From: Clostridia bacterium
GTDB taxonomy: Bacteria; Bacillota; Clostridia; RUG12999
Length of the DNA: 49,655 bases
Assembly: GCA_022801925.1 (NCBI GenBank)
Contig: JAAWTG010000017.1
Span: forward strand, 1-49,655
Direction of reading: 5' to 3'
This document shows positions 30,998-41,001 of the stretch, piece by piece; within the stretch, counting starts at the first letter, position 1; each line of letters starts with the position of its first letter. Made by a program: the position numbers and the translations under genes. The notes under the pieces were generated by a model. That model saw only the letters and a list, made by a program, of their open reading frames with translations, had not been told where the DNA came from and did no database searches.

Positions 30998-33900
30998 CTA
31001 CGCCTGTACCTTTTTCAATACCAAACAGAGAATTTTTGCCGCTTCCGCACGTGTTGCATCATTTGCCGGATTCAATGCGCTTTTGTCATCGCCGCTGATG
31101 ATGCCTGCTTCTGCAAGCTGTGACATTGCTTTATATGCATATTCTGCCACATCTTCTGCATCTGTGAACTGATTCAGATTTCCTGCTTCGCCAATGTTCT
31201 TATCCGCTATTTTTGCTGCGCGGGCGACCAAAACCGCCATATCCTGACGGCTAATCGGTGCGCCTGCTCCAAAACTGCCGTCTCCCATACCCTGTGCCAC
31301 GCCCAGCGCTGCCGCTGTTGCCACATAGGTATAATACCAGTCATTTTCCTGAACATCGGTGAATGCCGCCGCCGGCGTCTCCGTCTGCAATCCGAAAATT
31401 TCGACAATCATCTTCAAAAATTCCGCACGGGTAACAGCCCCTTCCGCGTCAAATACACCGTCTTGTTTTCCGTTGACAATGCCTTTTTCGCCCAGGCTTT
31501 CAATATATTCTTTTGCCCAATATTCATCCGCTACATCCTTAAACAATCCGCTTGGCTCTATCACCGGCGGCGTGACAGGTGTTATCACCGGCATTTGAAC
31601 CGCCGGAACCTGAATGGTACTGGTTTTGTCATTTCGTCCGCCGCCAATACCGCCGCCGCTGCCGCCGGTATTACCGTTGTTTCCTCCGGTACTTTTCAGA
31701 ACAGTAATCGGCGGGAATTCTTTTTGCAGCGATGTTTCTCCGACTGTAACCGTTGCTGTCAACACCGCATTTTGATCTGTGCTGCCGCGATGTACAATTC
31801 CTGTGTCGCTCACCGCCGCCTTGTTGTCAGACTCCCATGTAATCACAGCTCCATGCAATCCCTTTGTCGGCAGCGCCAAATCTTCCGTTACCGCATTTAA
31901 GTTTCCGCCAAGTGTAATGGCTGCCAACGCTTCTTTTGCTCTTCCCAAATCGTCAAATCGGATTTCAAAGGTTGCCATCTTCGGTGCGGCAGAAGCGCCT
32001 GTGAACCGAAGCCGCACATAACGCCCGCTGACCGGTTCAAAATCAACGCTTTGCTGCGCGCCGATTGCAGCGCCTGTATGTGCTGTTTTCCATGTATTTC
32101 CGTCTGTGCTCACTTCAATGACATAGCCTGTTACGGCGTTTCCGTTTTCTATCAGAACAGCATTGGACACCTTTTGTTCGCTGCCCAAATCAATCACAGC
32201 GGAAGACGTTGTGCTGCCCGCCTGCCAATAGGTGAATTTATTTCCATCCACCAGCAACGCTGCATTTTCTCCGTCTGCAGCGACTGTCTTTTCATATGCC
32301 AAATCGCCGTCCGCATGATACCCTTCCGACACAATTACGCGCCGCACTGCCGTAATCGTCTGCGGTCTGCTGTCTGTGACGCTGTAGGTAATTTCATAAG
32401 TACCTACTGTGTCGGAATCAACCGTTCCCACCACTCTCACCTGTTTTGTTAAATCTCCATCTTCTTCGTCTATCGCCGTATAGCCCGGTTCCACATAGGT
32501 TTCGCCGCGCAGCAGCTTCATTTCCGCATCGCCTTTGAGGGTGATAACCGGTGATTTATCCGCCACTGAGAACAATTCAATCTCCTGAAGTCTAATGTTC
32601 GTGTCGCGTGTAAAACCTACTTCGACATATCGTCCCGTCACCGGCGCCGCAAAAGCAACATCTTTACTGTACGTTCCATAGGTAACAATCTCATCGCCGC
32701 TGCCTTCAAACGCCTCTGTATGGATTGGTGTAAACGCATCACCCGTCATGGAAATTCGCAGCGCCACGCCATCCTTTCCGTTTGTACCGCTGCCATAAAC
32801 GCGCGCGCCTTCCAATGTGCGAACCGTTCCCAAGTCGATTATTATTGTCGACATATGCGGAAAAGCAGTTCTTTCATTATAAGTTGTTATACCGCCGCCG
32901 GCGTCTGTATAGGCGCCGTTGGTCAATGCAGTTAACGAAGCGCCCGAATAAGATGCGGCGCTGGTACCGTTTGACTGCATCGGATTGCCGCCCACATAGG
33001 CACGGTATGCCACATTGCCGACACGCGGTAAATTATAGCTTGCCGCTTCTTCTCCTGCCGTGCCGGCGCTGTCTTTTGGCGTCACACGGAATTGCAAATA
33101 TTTTTTCCATTCATTGCTGGTCGGTGTGAAAGTGCGTTTTGTCGCGCCCTCTATGGCAGTAAACGGTCCGTTCGGATTGCTTGCACTATACCACTGGTAC
33201 GTGCTTTCACCCTCCGCCTGCGCTCCCGCATAGAGATAGTCGCCCATCATTGTCTGCGCACTGTCGCAGCCCGCCTTATTGCTGTTTGGTGCAGAAATAA
33301 TTGTAACCGAGGAAGCTGTCGGTACTGCCGGCGCCGCTGCCAAAACAGGTCCTACTGCCATTGTCTTAACACGCGGATTGCCGCTCGCTCCCTCCATCCG
33401 CACTTTTACTGCAATATATTTTCCAACGAGGTTGCTGGGAATGGTATAGGTTGCAGAACCCTGCTGCAGACGTGTTTCCGTTTTATTACCGGGTGAATTT
33501 GCCACTTCCGGCGTATCCTGCTGTAACCAGTCTATCTTGCTGACGATATTGCTTTCTGCATGATTCGGGTCAAACAGGTCATATTCAAAGGTGAGTGTTT
33601 CCCCCACCACCGGCGAACCGGTAATCCGCATTCCAAACAAAGAGGGTTTTACCGTTTTCGCCACTTCCGGTTTTGTAACCGTCACGGCAATTTCAGCAGT
33701 TTTTCCCTCATAAGTCACTGTCACAAGCGCCGTACCGATCTGCGTTGTATCTGCCGCATAGGTCGCCTCCGCGTTTGCAATCGTCTTTTCACTGCCGTCC
33801 GAATAGCTTGCCGTAATCACAATTTTGTCCGCCAACGCGGTTTTCAGTCCTGCCGCGTCCGTCCCTTGCGACACTTTAATGTCGCTCACGCCCTGCGCTT

Positions 33901-36214
33901 TTTCCACTGTAATACCTGTCAAGGTCACTACAGTTTGCACATTGACGGAAACAGTTGCTGTTTTCCCGCCATAGGAAACCGTTACATCTGCCGCACCGGT
34001 TGCAGACGTATCTGCGCTATACGCCGCGTCTGCATTGGCAACGGTCTCCGTAGAACCATCGGAATAGCTTGCCGTAATCACAATTTTGTCCGCCAGCGCA
34101 GTTTTCAGTCCTTCTGCATCTGTGTTCTTCAGCACTCCGATAACGCCTACGCCTTCTGCTTTATCCACTGTGATACCGGTCAATTCTTTTTCTTCCACAA
34201 TCACTTCCACCGTGGCAGACTGTCCGCCATAGGAAACCGTTACATTGACGGTTCCCGCCGCCGAAGTAATCGCGCTGTATTCCGCGTCCGCCCCATCGAT
34301 GGTTTCTGTGGAGCCTCCTTCATAGGTCGCCGTAATCACAATTTTGTCCGCCAGCAGGTCTTTGAGTCCTGCCGCGTTTGTGTTCAGCGGTACTCTGATA
34401 TCGCTCACGCCCTGCGCTTTTTCTACTGTAATGCTCTGCAGTTGCGCCGCTTTGACTTTTACTGAAACTGTAGTTTGTGCGCCGCGGGCAGAAACCGTTG
34501 CTGTCACTGCATCGCCTGCCGTTGAAGTATCCAGTGTATATGTCACTGCATCTGCCGGAACTGTAACCGGGTCTCCGCCATCATAAGCTGCTGTCACTGT
34601 CACATTTTCTGCCAGATATTTCTGCACTTCTGCCGCTGTCGCATCCTTTTCCACTTCCAGTGTTACGCCGTCTTTTGCCGCTGCCGCAAGTGTCGGCGCC
34701 GGTGCTGTTTCCTGTACAAACGCTTGAAGTTCAGCGATATACGGACCTCCTACACGTGTAAAGCGAATTTGTACATAACGTCCCTCTACCGGGCTTTGAA
34801 AGGTTACCGCCTTACCAAGCGGAACTGTTTTTGTTAAAAAGTCCTTCAAAAGAGGCTGTGCTGATTCCGTTGTTTGTGCCGGATACCAATATAGCCCATC
34901 TTGCGAAGTATAGAAATCCACGGTATTTGCAGCATTTCCCTCTTTATTAACCGCCAGCTGTACTCCTGTTATCGTTTGCAACTTGCCAAGGTCAATTGTC
35001 GTTGTATCAACATGATAATCGTGTCTAAAAAGATATATCGCTCCGCCATCACCGACAGCGCCATTACTGATTCCATTGGTCAGAACCTGCATATTTGCTC
35101 CTGACTGCAAAGCATTGTTAGCTTTATCCGTTAATCCTGCCTCAGTTGCCATCGCCAGATAAGCAGCGTTTCCCGCCTTGGGTCTGTTAACAGAATCTGC
35201 CGCAGTTCCTGTCTCACCTGCCTCATCCTTCGGTGTGACGGTAAATTTCAAATATTTCCCGCGGTCTGCTTCTTTCACGGTATATTCCCGCTGTGTTGCA
35301 CCTTCAATCGGTGTAAATCCTGTGGTTTCATTTTCTGAAACAGACCACTGATAAACGCTTTCGCCCTCTGCACCCGCGCCGACATAGTAGTATTCTCCGC
35401 GCAGCGTTTGTCCAATGTTGGCGCCGATGCCGTGTCCGCCATTCTGTGCCACAGAAGAAATGGTGACGGTGTTGACGGACGGCGCTGTTGCTTTTTCTGC
35501 CAGAATCGGTCCGATTGTAACGGTTTTTCTGTCCCAGCCTGCTTTGGAAAGAACGTCCATACCCGGCAGTGCAATTGCCGCGTCAATATATTTACCTGCG
35601 TCATCTGCCTGTACCGTATATTTTACGCCATTGTTCTTTCCCTGCACCGCAAATGCCGCACCATCATAGCTAGCGTAATTGACGCCAAATGCATTGGGAA
35701 CACGATGCCAAACCACTAAATTATCTATAGCGGTCTTTTTCGCCTCTTCTGTCGCCCCCAGCACGTTGTCCGGGTCGTCCAGCGCATAGTGCAATTCCAA
35801 TTCTTGTCCTACCACCGGTGTACCTTCAATCCAAAGTCCGTAAACGATGGGCGGCCGTTTTTTGTCCGATATCTTAATACCTTCAATGCTCGCAGTAGCG
35901 CCGTCATAGGTAATTGTACATGACTGCGCAGCAGCAGCCGCTGTTGTATCCATTGCAACGGTCGCATCTGCCCAGTTCACTGGCGTTACATTTCCGCTGT
36001 CATCGGTCGCTGCAAGGGTATACAGACCACTTAAAACGCTGCGGATTTCATCTTCTGTTGCACCTGTGAATACTGTTAATACTTTATCATAAGCAGTATT
36101 TTTTTTGGTCGCCGCAAGGCTTGCTGTTGCTGCGCTCGCCGGAACCACAAACAGCGTCGCGGTCATCATTACCGCCAGCATAAGCGGCAATAGTTTTTGA
36201 ATTCGGTTTTTCAT
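30998..36214 (-). CDS. Giant S-layer-homology protein with discoidin and Ig-like repeats
   Basis: 1738-residue exported surface protein. Signal peptide about 1-29; two Ig-like modules with GTPVVGQELELHY and ISSV...QTLRGEYYYVGAG...YQWSVSE; discoidin (F5/8 type C) module 1 at about 348-498; four to five 75-80-residue Ig-like repeats (LTGITVEKAQGVSDIKV, KTALADKIVITASYSDGS) at about 515-850; a second copy of the PVVGETLTFEY/YQWYS modules at about 858-1065; discoidin 2 (1066-1213); a DUF5011-type domain (RGETYVEPGYTAIDEEDGDL, 1223-1295); discoidin 3 (1301-1418); an atrophied Ig domain; a Gly-rich linker; and three SLH repeats (about 1556-1738; FKDVADEYWAKEYIES first). SLH repeats bind pyruvylated wall polymer; discoidin domains often bind glycans. 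No catalytic domain seen, so probably a glycan-binding scaffold or adhesin. It starts 21 nt after the previous SLH gene. Confidence 0.9.
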   Translation of the reverse strand: MKNRIQKLLPLMLAVMMTATLFVVPASAATASLAATKKNTAYDKVLTVFTGATEDEIRSVLSGLYTLAATDDSGNVTPVNWADATVAMDTTAAAAAQSCTITYDGATASIEGIKISDKKRPPIVYGLWIEGTPVVGQELELHYALDDPDNVLGATEEAKKTAIDNLVVWHRVPNAFGVNYASYDGAAFAVQGKNNGVKYTVQADDAGKYIDAAIALPGMDVLSKAGWDRKTVTIGPILAEKATAPSVNTVTISSVAQNGGHGIGANIGQTLRGEYYYVGAGAEGESVYQWSVSENETTGFTPIEGATQREYTVKEADRGKYLKFTVTPKDEAGETGTAADSVNRPKAGNAAYLAMATEAGLTDKANNALQSGANMQVLTNGISNGAVGDGGAIYLFRHDYHVDTTTIDLGKLQTITGVQLAVNKEGNAANTVDFYTSQDGLYWYPAQTTESAQPLLKDFLTKTVPLGKAVTFQSPVEGRYVQIRFTRVGGPYIAELQAFVQETAPAPTLAAAAKDGVTLEVEKDATAAEVQKYLAENVTVTAAYDGGDPVTVPADAVTYTLDTSTAGDAVTATVSARGAQTTVSVKVKAAQLQSITVEKAQGVSDIRVPLNTNAAGLKDLLADKIVITATYEGGSTETIDGADAEYSAITSAAGTVNVTVSYGGQSATVEVIVEEKELTGITVDKAEGVGVIGVLKNTDAEGLKTALADKIVITASYSDGSTETVANADAAYSADTSATGAADVTVSYGGKTATVSVNVQTVVTLTGITVEKAQGVSDIKVSQGTDAAGLKTALADKIVITASYSDGSEKTIANAEATYAADTTQIGTALVTVTYEGKTAEIAVTVTKPEVAKTVKPSLFGMRITGSPVVGETLTFEYDLFDPNHAESNIVSKIDWLQQDTPEVANSPGNKTETRLQQGSATYTIPSNLVGKYIAVKVRMEGASGNPRVKTMAVGPVLAAAPAVPTASSVTIISAPNSNKAGCDSAQTMMGDYLYAGAQAEGESTYQWYSASNPNGPFTAIEGATKRTFTPTSNEWKKYLQFRVTPKDSAGTAGEEAASYNLPRVGNVAYRAYVGGNPMQSNGTSAASYSGASLTALTNGAYTDAGGGITTYNERTAFPHMSTIIIDLGTVRTLEGARVYGSGTNGKDGVALRISMTGDAFTPIHTEAFEGSGDEIVTYGTYSKDVAFAAPVTGRYVEVGFTRDTNIRLQEIELFSVADKSPVITLKGDAEMKLLRGETYVEPGYTAIDEEDGDLTKQVRVVGTVDSDTVGTYEITYSVTDSRPQTITAVRRVIVSEGYHADGDLAYEKTVAADGENAALLVDGNKFTYWQAGSTTSSAVIDLGSEQKVSNAVLIENGNAVTGYVIEVSTDGNTWKTAHTGAAIGAQQSVDFEPVSGRYVRLRFTGASAAPKMATFEIRFDDLGRAKEALAAITLGGNLNAVTEDLALPTKGLHGAVITWESDNKAAVSDTGIVHRGSTDQNAVLTATVTVGETSLQKEFPPITVLKSTGGNNGNTGGSGGGIGGGRNDKTSTIQVPAVQMPVITPVTPPVIEPSGLFKDVADEYWAKEYIESLGEKGIVNGKQDGVFDAEGAVTRAEFLKMIVEIFGLQTETPAAAFTDVQENDWYYTYVATAAALGVAQGMGDGSFGAGAPISRQDMAVLVARAAKIADKNIGEAGNLNQFTDAEDVAEYAYKAMSQLAEAGIISGDDKSALNPANDATRAEAAKILCLVLKKVQA
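33665..34670. repeat. Tandem Ig-domain coding repeats
   Basis: The coding DNA repeats at about 230-250-bp intervals: GTAATCACAATTTTGTCCGC occurs four times (about 33813, 34072, 34331 and their surroundings), with TTGACAGGTATTACAGTGGA-like starts on the coding strand. Near-identity in places suggests recent duplication or gene conversion, and copy number may vary between strains. Confidence 0.75.
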
Positions 36215-36235
36215 GATGGGTTTCTCCCCTTTCTC

Positions 36236-38965
36236 TTAGCGATAGATAAAGATTTCACGCACAGAGCCAAAACGTACCCGCACGAACACTTTATCCGCAA
36301 TAGCGTCGTCCTCCGATGCCCGAATGTTGTCAAAGTCTGTTGCCGTTACTGTTTTACTATCTTTATCGACAATGCAGATTTGCGGCGTCTGCAAGGAATT
36401 AATCAGCAAATCCGTGCCGCGGTTTACATCAATTGCAAGCGAATTATCTTTTCTTCTGCGTACACTGCCGAAAATCCATTCCGTATAGCCGCTCATTCCC
36501 TTCACCTGATATTGGGGCGCTGTGTCCTTTGTCATGTCAAACGGATTGAAATCGCTCAGACGATATACAACATTAATACGGCTTTGCGCGTCCGCATCCA
36601 GCATAACAACGTCGCCAAATGTCAAATCTCTGTCCGGCGTCATTTTTCCGCTGCCATCCGGCCGTTGGTCGGTCACACTGCCGTCGCTGCGCACAATCCG
36701 GCTCTTTTCCACATAACTGTATTTTGTTTCTTTCCCGCTTATCCGAATCGAAATATTATAGATTTGTTCTCCACTTTCCGACGCCGCTTTGTTTATTTTC
36801 GTCACAACGCCAACTGCCGAATCGGACGTATTAATGCTGCCCATTCCCGCTGTTGCCGCCGCAACCGTCATACTGATTGCCGCCGGAACGCCATCTTTTA
36901 CATTCCACATGGAGAAATTTTCCCCTGATGATGTTGCTCCATAGTATTTTTCATTTGAAAAATAGCTGCTGCCATAAACCATATATTCATCATCTGAACC
37001 AACCACTTCCGGTATTACAAACACAACACAGTCGTTGCCGATAATATAACGCTGCGGGTCTTGATAGCTGACCAGCATACGCGACTGGCTCTGATAACGC
37101 ATTCCGCTGGTGAATGCAATTTTAGATTCCGTGAGTTCATCAATATCATGGTCGCTGTTGGGCGCTTTGGTATCGAGGAAATTAATTTTTCCGTCGCTGT
37201 TCATACCATAGCGTACCATTGTTGCAACTTTGCCCGGCATTTCGGTATTCGCCAGCATAATCTGATACGCTTCCGCCGCCGAATGACCGGTTCCGTCCAC
37301 AGACAAACGGTCCGCAAGCGGATATATCTCCACGCTGCCCGTCTGTGTCAGCATTTTCACACTGTAGGAAGTGCTGATGCCGCCGTCAGACGCCGATTCC
37401 AAAACATAACCAAAACGTTTGCCGGAGGAACCGCCCTGTTCATAGTAGGCAACTTCTCCCAATGTATCCAGATAGAATGCGCCCTTGAAATCATTGGTGA
37501 TTTCTGTACCGTTTTCGCTGATAAACCGGTCAGACACGCGATATTCTTTTGCTTGTCCCTCTTGGTCTTTTGATGACGTAATGGTGATACCCTCCTCAGA
37601 TATCGCCGTAACGCTTCCGGACAATATATCCGTACAAACGAGGATTTGTATTTTTTTCTTGTCTGCAGTGCTGTCATAGAAATTACGCGACACGGCGACA
37701 GACAACATATCTTTTTTGGAAATATCTCCCAAATTGATTTCCTGTCCGTTTTTCCGAATAGAATAACGAATTCCTGCATCATCCAATTCGATTGGCGCTG
37801 CGCCAAACATCATGCTGATGCGTTTATCCTCTGTACTGACGCCTTCCACTACCACAGTATCCCAATCAGTCAATATCAGCACGTCGATACCGCCGTCATT
37901 ATCGTTATCGATTCCTGTAATCGTTCCATGCAACTCCAGCAGCATCTGTGCCTCTAAATTAATTGCTTTGCCGTCATAACCCAGATTATAAATCACGTCT
38001 GCATTGGATTCAATGGTTTCGTGCTGTCTGCGTCCGCCGTCATAATAACTTATCCGGCTGTTTGTTGTGTCGGGGGCTAAATCGGTACTTTTTATTTCTA
38101 CGACCCGATTACTGCGGGGTGTTGCAAGCAAAATGGTGTTGCGGTCTGCCGTATCGTCCTTTTGGTAATAAAACTCAACGCTTTGTCCCAGATATGCCTG
38201 CACACCACTGTCTCCCGCATCGTATATAACGCCGTCTACTTCCGCTTCTCCCACTTGCAGCGTGGTTTCTCCATTAATTTTCGTATATTGATCCGCTGTG
38301 ACAATACCGCGCGCTTTATAGATATTATGATATTCACTTAAATACGTAACATCCCGTTTTTTCTCCAATTCCGCTGTTTGTCCGAACGACACCTGACGCA
38401 AAATATCCACTTCGGACGCCCGATAGATTAATTCCGCAATCATGCCGCGCGTCATCGGGTCCTCGGCATTTGCCGCCGTACGCAAAATGCCCAGCGAGGA
38501 GGCTTGTGCCAAATATCCCTGCGGATATCCGCCTTGGCTTTCAGCAAAATAGGTATATCCCAGCACGCCAATTACAACGCAAACTGCCTCGCCTACTGTG
38601 ATTTTTTCTTCCGGATAGAAATATCCGTCCGGATATCCTTTCAAAATGCCGGAACCAACCGCACAGCTAATTACGCCGCTCGCCCAATGACCGGTACTCA
38701 CATCCGGAAACGGCGTCTGCGCTTCCGCATTGCCGGCGTCAATCCCCCGCAGCCGAACTGCCAATGCAGCAAATTCTGCACGCGTCATGGTTTCGTCCGC
38801 ATGAAATGTCCCATCCGGATATCCTTCCATGAATCCCATCGCTGATGCGAAGGAAACATATTTTTCATAGCTACTCCCCATTGTGTCGCTATAAGACGGC
38901 ACAGCGCCTACTGCTGCCGGCGCTAAAAGACACAGCGACAACAGCAAGGCAGTTAATTTTTTCAT
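36236..38965 (-). CDS. S-layer-homology protein with large uncharacterised beta-rich region
   Basis: 909-residue exported protein. Signal peptide about 1-20, then three SLH repeats at the N-terminus (about 30-195: YEKYVSFASAMGFMEGYPDG, FPDVSTGHWASGVISCAVGS, YLAQASSLGILRTA). Residues about 200-909 are beta-rich without a recognised domain; they contain repeated short segments such as TVVVEGVSTEDKRISMMFG, GSVTAISEEGITITSSKD and GVVTKINKAASESGEQIYNI that look like strand-turn-strand building blocks. GGGAGAGGTG precedes ATG. It is followed 21 nt later by the giant SLH protein, so the two are probably made together as S-layer components. No enzyme motif seen. Confidence 0.88.
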   Translation of the reverse strand: MKKLTALLLSLCLLAPAAVGAVPSYSDTMGSSYEKYVSFASAMGFMEGYPDGTFHADETMTRAEFAALAVRLRGIDAGNAEAQTPFPDVSTGHWASGVISCAVGSGILKGYPDGYFYPEEKITVGEAVCVVIGVLGYTYFAESQGGYPQGYLAQASSLGILRTAANAEDPMTRGMIAELIYRASEVDILRQVSFGQTAELEKKRDVTYLSEYHNIYKARGIVTADQYTKINGETTLQVGEAEVDGVIYDAGDSGVQAYLGQSVEFYYQKDDTADRNTILLATPRSNRVVEIKSTDLAPDTTNSRISYYDGGRRQHETIESNADVIYNLGYDGKAINLEAQMLLELHGTITGIDNDNDGGIDVLILTDWDTVVVEGVSTEDKRISMMFGAAPIELDDAGIRYSIRKNGQEINLGDISKKDMLSVAVSRNFYDSTADKKKIQILVCTDILSGSVTAISEEGITITSSKDQEGQAKEYRVSDRFISENGTEITNDFKGAFYLDTLGEVAYYEQGGSSGKRFGYVLESASDGGISTSYSVKMLTQTGSVEIYPLADRLSVDGTGHSAAEAYQIMLANTEMPGKVATMVRYGMNSDGKINFLDTKAPNSDHDIDELTESKIAFTSGMRYQSQSRMLVSYQDPQRYIIGNDCVVFVIPEVVGSDDEYMVYGSSYFSNEKYYGATSSGENFSMWNVKDGVPAAISMTVAAATAGMGSINTSDSAVGVVTKINKAASESGEQIYNISIRISGKETKYSYVEKSRIVRSDGSVTDQRPDGSGKMTPDRDLTFGDVVMLDADAQSRINVVYRLSDFNPFDMTKDTAPQYQVKGMSGYTEWIFGSVRRRKDNSLAIDVNRGTDLLINSLQTPQICIVDKDSKTVTATDFDNIRASEDDAIADKVFVRVRFGSVREIFIYR

Positions 38966-39092
38966 AGTTCAACACCTCTCCCTTTTGTTTTACATACGTT
39001 TCCACTTCTCCGTCAAAACGACCGTCATCTACTGCGTCAATCAGCCAATCAATCGTTTCTTTTTCTATCGTCAAAAACAGAAAAAGTTTTGT

Positions 39093-39108
39093 AAAACGCA
39101 TACGTTTT
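39093..39108. promoter_or_regulatory. Palindrome upstream of the SLH operon, candidate operator
   Basis: AAAACG-CATA-CGTTTT is a perfect 6-bp inverted repeat in the 159-bp gap between the permease and SLH genes. The location suits an operator or part of an internal promoter; no clear -10/-35 pair was found next to it. Confidence 0.3.
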
Positions 39109-39124
39109 GTCACAAAAATTTCGG

Positions 39125-40006
39125 TTACTCTTTTACCGCACCTATCATGACGCCATTTACAAAATATTTCTGCAAGAACGGATACAGGCATAAAATCGGT
39201 ACAGTCGAAACAATAATAACTGCATATTTAATCGTTTCACTCACCTGCGCCTGTTCTGCAATGGTTACGTCATCCAACATTTTCGTTGTATCATTCTGAA
39301 TCAGAATTTCACGCAGCACCAATTGCAGCGGATACAGCGACCGTTTTGTAATATAAATAGAAGCGTTAAACCACGCGTTCCAGTATCCTACCGCACTATA
39401 GAGCGCAATTACCGCAATGGTCGGCATCACCAGCGGAACAATAATTTTGCTCAGCACTACAATATGTCCCGCGCCGTCCAGCCTTGCGTTTTCCTCTAGA
39501 CTTTCCGGTATGCCGTACATCGCCGTACGCATAATTAAGATGTTTGTTACAGACAAACAGCCCGGTAAAATCAAAACCAACAAATTGTCCATCATGCCAA
39601 GCTGTTTCATCCATAAATAGGAGGGTACCAGCCCGCCGCTGAAAAACATCGTAAACATCACAATTTTCATCAGCGCTTTTTGATGCATCACATTCTTGCG
39701 GCTGAAAAAGTATGCCGCCATCGTTGTCGCTATTACACTGATAACGGTTCCTATCACCAAAATGATGACGGAATTGGTATAACCTGTTAAAATAAATGAG
39801 TTTCTGAACACCGCTTTATACGATTCAATGTTTGCGCCGAGCGGACGCAGCAACAGCCCGTCATGCGCCATCAACCGGCTCGCATTGGAAAAGGATGCAA
39901 ATGTGACGTAGAGCAGCGGATAAAATGCCGCAACCGCTATCGCCAGCAAAATCAAAGCATTAATTCCCAAAAACACTTTCCGGCTTGCACTTTCTTTGAT
40001 TTGCAT
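39125..40006 (-). CDS. Carbohydrate ABC transporter permease (LplC/AraQ type)
   Basis: 293-residue inner membrane permease with six hydrophobic segments and the MalG-type EAA loop ESLEENARLDGAGHIVVLSK (about residues 180-199), which docks to an MsmX-like ATPase. CUT1 family. It pairs with the permease upstream and the lipoprotein receptor. ATG 40006 follows AGGAGGAAACAG; the longer frame begins with TTG inside the upstream gene. No ATPase gene is in the window, so a shared ATPase elsewhere is likely, as usual for this class. Confidence 0.92.
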   Translation of the reverse strand: MQIKESASRKVFLGINALILLAIAVAAFYPLLYVTFASFSNASRLMAHDGLLLRPLGANIESYKAVFRNSFILTGYTNSVIILVIGTVISVIATTMAAYFFSRKNVMHQKALMKIVMFTMFFSGGLVPSYLWMKQLGMMDNLLVLILPGCLSVTNILIMRTAMYGIPESLEENARLDGAGHIVVLSKIIVPLVMPTIAVIALYSAVGYWNAWFNASIYITKRSLYPLQLVLREILIQNDTTKMLDDVTIAEQAQVSETIKYAVIIVSTVPILCLYPFLQKYFVNGVMIGAVKE

Positions 40007-40020
40007 ATCTGTTTCCTCCT

Positions 40021-40989
40021 TTACCAAATACTTGACTCACCGGCGCGCCGGCTAATCCAGTTTGTAAAAATAATCAGGGCATAATTAACAATTGAATTAA
40101 ACAGTCCCACTGCCGAAGAATAACTGAAGTTGAATTCCATCAATCCGCGCCGGTAGACATAACTGGAAATAACATCCGCTCGTTCATAGGTCAGCGGGTT
40201 ATACAGCAGAATAATTTTCTCAAACCCGACGCCCATGATATGTCCCACACGCAAAATCAACATAATCACAATCGTTGGCATAATGCTGGGAAGCGTGACG
40301 GCAAATAATTGCCGCCAGCGTCCCGCACCGTCAATTGCCGCCGCTTCATATAAATCCATGTTAATACCAGAGAGCGCTGCCAGATAGATGATGGAACCCC
40401 AGCCGATTTCCTGCCAGATTCCTGTGATGACATAAATCGGTACAAAAAGTTCTTTTTTTCCGAGCAAATCTGTTTTCTCTACCAGTCCGACAGAACTCAG
40501 CAGACTTGTAATAAGACCGTTATCTGCCACAAAGTTTTTAATAATACCACAAACCACCACCAATGAAATAAAGTGAGGCATATATGTAATGGTCTGAATG
40601 GTACGTTTAAATATATTGTGTTTCACTTCGTTCAGCATCAACGCCAAAATAATAGGCGCCGGAAATCCGAAAATCAGCGTTGAAAAACTAATGGTCAACG
40701 TGTTGCCCAAAATACGCCCAAAATCCGGACTCGTGAAAAAGTCAACAAAATGTTTAAAGCCTACCCAGTGGCTGCCCCAAATCCCATACTGCGGCGAAAA
40801 ATCTTTGAATGCAATGATTGCGCCATACATGGGAATGTAACTAAAAATGATATAAAATGCCAAAATCGGCAGAAATATCAGATATAGTTTCCAGTTTATA
40901 AAAAAGTCTTTTTTGCAGCGCGCCCCGTAGCTTTCTTTCAAAACCCGCGGTTTTCCCTGTACTGCCGTGCCGCTTGCCATGTTTGCCAT
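40021..40989 (-). CDS. Carbohydrate ABC transporter permease (LplB type)
   Basis: 322-residue permease of the LplB/UgpA type: cytoplasmic N-terminus, FINWKLYLIFLPILAFYIIF first span, GAIIAFKDFSPQYGIWGSHW typical of the family, and EAA loop LYEAAAIDGAGRWRQLFAVT (about residues 232-251). AAGGAGGAGCGAAC precedes ATG 40989. It starts 12 nt after the solute-binding protein stop and ends 14 nt before the partner permease start. Confidence 0.93.
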   Translation of the reverse strand: MANMASGTAVQGKPRVLKESYGARCKKDFFINWKLYLIFLPILAFYIIFSYIPMYGAIIAFKDFSPQYGIWGSHWVGFKHFVDFFTSPDFGRILGNTLTISFSTLIFGFPAPIILALMLNEVKHNIFKRTIQTITYMPHFISLVVVCGIIKNFVADNGLITSLLSSVGLVEKTDLLGKKELFVPIYVITGIWQEIGWGSIIYLAALSGINMDLYEAAAIDGAGRWRQLFAVTLPSIMPTIVIMLILRVGHIMGVGFEKIILLYNPLTYERADVISSYVYRRGLMEFNFSYSSAVGLFNSIVNYALIIFTNWISRRAGESSIW

Positions 40990-41001
40990 GTTCGCTCCTC
41001 C

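Noticed and set aside
33665-34670. CRISPR-like regular repeats
   Set aside because: Regular spacing comes from Ig-domain coding repeats of about 240 bp in one open reading frame, not short palindromic repeats with unique spacers.
38889-39191. 100-codon ORF overlapping the start of the 909-residue SLH gene
   Set aside because: No Shine-Dalgarno at any of its starts and a 77-bp overlap in another frame with a well-supported signal peptide; treated as chance.
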